Shown here piece after piece: positions 5,423 to 6,070 of a stretch of DNA of 6,070 nt. The DNA comes from Oceanicaulis sp. (GTDB taxonomy: Bacteria; Pseudomonadota; Alphaproteobacteria; Caulobacterales; Maricaulaceae): the NCBI GenBank assembly GCA_007571185.1, contig RKRX01000218.1:1-6070 (forward strand). The letters run 5' to 3'. Numbering within the stretch: the stretch's first letter is position 1; each line of letters opens with the position of its first letter. The position numbers and the translations under genes were made by a program. The notes under the pieces are model-generated. The model saw only the letters and a program-made list of their open reading frames with translations, searched no databases and was not told the DNA's origin.

Positions 5423-6070
5423 ATGATCTCGTTCGGATTGGATCGGTTTGCGGAACAGGCCGCGCTGCGCAGACCATTGCAGGGGCAAAGGGTTGCGTTG
5501 CTGGCGCATCCCGCGTCGGTCACAAGAGAACTGGACCATGCTCTGGATGTGATGGCGGAGCTGGGAGATATAAATTTGACCGCCGCTTTCGGACCTCAAC
5601 ATGGCCTGAAAGGTGACAAACAGGACAACATGGTCGAGTCCGACAATTACCAGGAGCCCGTGCATAACATTCCAGTGTTCAGCTTGTACGGTGATGTGCG
5701 GCGTCCGACCGACGAAATGATGGACACATTCGATGTGCTGCTCATCGATCTGCAGGATCTTGGTTGTCGCATATACACATTCGTGACCACACTCTTGTAT
5801 GTGCTTGAGGCTGCCGCCAAACATAAAAAGACAGTTTGGGTGCTTGATCGCCCTAATCCCGCCGGACGCCCTGTCGAAGGGTTCCGTCTTCGGCCTGGGT
5901 GGGAGAGGTTTGTCGGCGCCGGGCCGATGCCGATGCGGCATGGCATGACGCTTGGAGAAATGGGTAAATGGTTCATCCGCCATTTCAATCTCGATCTGGA
6001 CTATCAGGTCATCGAAATGTCTGGCTGGCGCCCGCATTCTGCTCCCGGTTACGGCTGGCCGATTCTGGAG
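5423..6070 (+). CDS. namZ: DUF1343 / NamZ-type exo-beta-N-acetylmuramidase (GH171), N-terminal 216 residues, cut by window edge
   Basis: Exo-glycosidase family that releases MurNAc from the non-reducing end of peptidoglycan fragments; the founding member is Bacillus subtilis NamZ (YbbC). The frame is open to the right edge, covering a little over half of a typical family member. Family blocks in order: LLAHPAS (26-32), FGPQHGLKGDKQDNMVES (56-73), LLIDLQDLGCRIYTF (106-120), VLDRPNPAGR (140-149), VEGF (151-154) and GPMPMRHGMTLGE (167-179). The ATG at 5423 has AGGAG five bases upstream; the frame is closed by a TGA at 5378 with no earlier usable start, so the protein begins directly with the domain and lacks a signal peptide. 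This predicts a cytoplasmic enzyme, unlike the secreted Bacillus protein. It is transcribed away from the kinase-symporter-GH84 run and probably heads a second operon beyond the window. Confidence 0.93.
   Translation, partial: MISFGLDRFAEQAALRRPLQGQRVALLAHPASVTRELDHALDVMAELGDINLTAAFGPQHGLKGDKQDNMVESDNYQEPVHNIPVFSLYGDVRRPTDEMMDTFDVLLIDLQDLGCRIYTFVTTLLYVLEAAAKHKKTVWVLDRPNPAGRPVEGFRLRPGWERFVGAGPMPMRHGMTLGEMGKWFIRHFNLDLDYQVIEMSGWRPHSAPGYGWPILE

Noticed and set aside
5384..6037. Minus-strand open frame of 217 codons
   Set aside because: It is the antisense shadow of the namZ-like gene, whose motifs are unmistakable; the shadow protein has no family features.
1..6070. CRISPR arrays, tRNA or rRNA genes, insertion sequences, transposases
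   Set aside because: No regularly spaced repeats, no cloverleaf-like stretches in the spacers and no transposase or terminal inverted repeats were found on reading the gaps and gene ends.

Overview
The window reads as a piece of a Gram-negative, probably alphaproteobacterial chromosome. This is a guess from protein character and from hand-counted base composition of about 55-63% GC in the sampled gene interiors; no rRNA or marker gene is present to prove it. Nearly all of the sequence is coding. The core is a divergent amino-sugar / peptidoglycan-sugar catabolic locus, and next to it lies an apparently unrelated two-gene ABC exporter.

Layout from left to right. Positions 1-394 (minus strand) hold the N-terminal third or half of an ABC-2 type membrane protein, cut by the window edge. 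Positions 384-1289 (minus) hold its ATPase, which overlaps the permease start by 11 bases. Positions 1290-1572 are a non-coding spacer with two small hairpins and a perfect 6-2-6 palindrome. Positions 1573-2634 (minus) encode a GH84-type beta-N-acetylglucosaminidase without a signal peptide. Positions 2710-4236 (minus) encode a sodium:solute symporter (SSS family) that starts with TTG. Positions 4307-5197 (minus) encode a BadF/BadG-type sugar kinase resembling N-acetylglucosamine kinase. Positions 5198-5422 are a divergent promoter region. From 5423 to the right edge (plus strand) runs the first 216 codons of a DUF1343 / NamZ-type exo-beta-N-acetylmuramidase (GH171), again without a signal peptide.

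How the genes may work together (inference from families and order): the symporter brings a GlcNAc/MurNAc-containing saccharide into the cell, the GH84 enzyme removes non-reducing GlcNAc, the NamZ-like enzyme removes non-reducing MurNAc, and the kinase phosphorylates the freed amino sugar. The two glycosidases have complementary end specificities, so together they could take apart an alternating GlcNAc-MurNAc chain in the cytoplasm. The most interesting point is that a GH84 'O-GlcNAcase' appears as a cytosolic partner of NamZ, in the position where known recycling clusters use the GH3 enzyme NagZ. The ABC exporter genes show patches of only about 28% GC (counted by hand) and look like a separate, possibly acquired, transcription unit.
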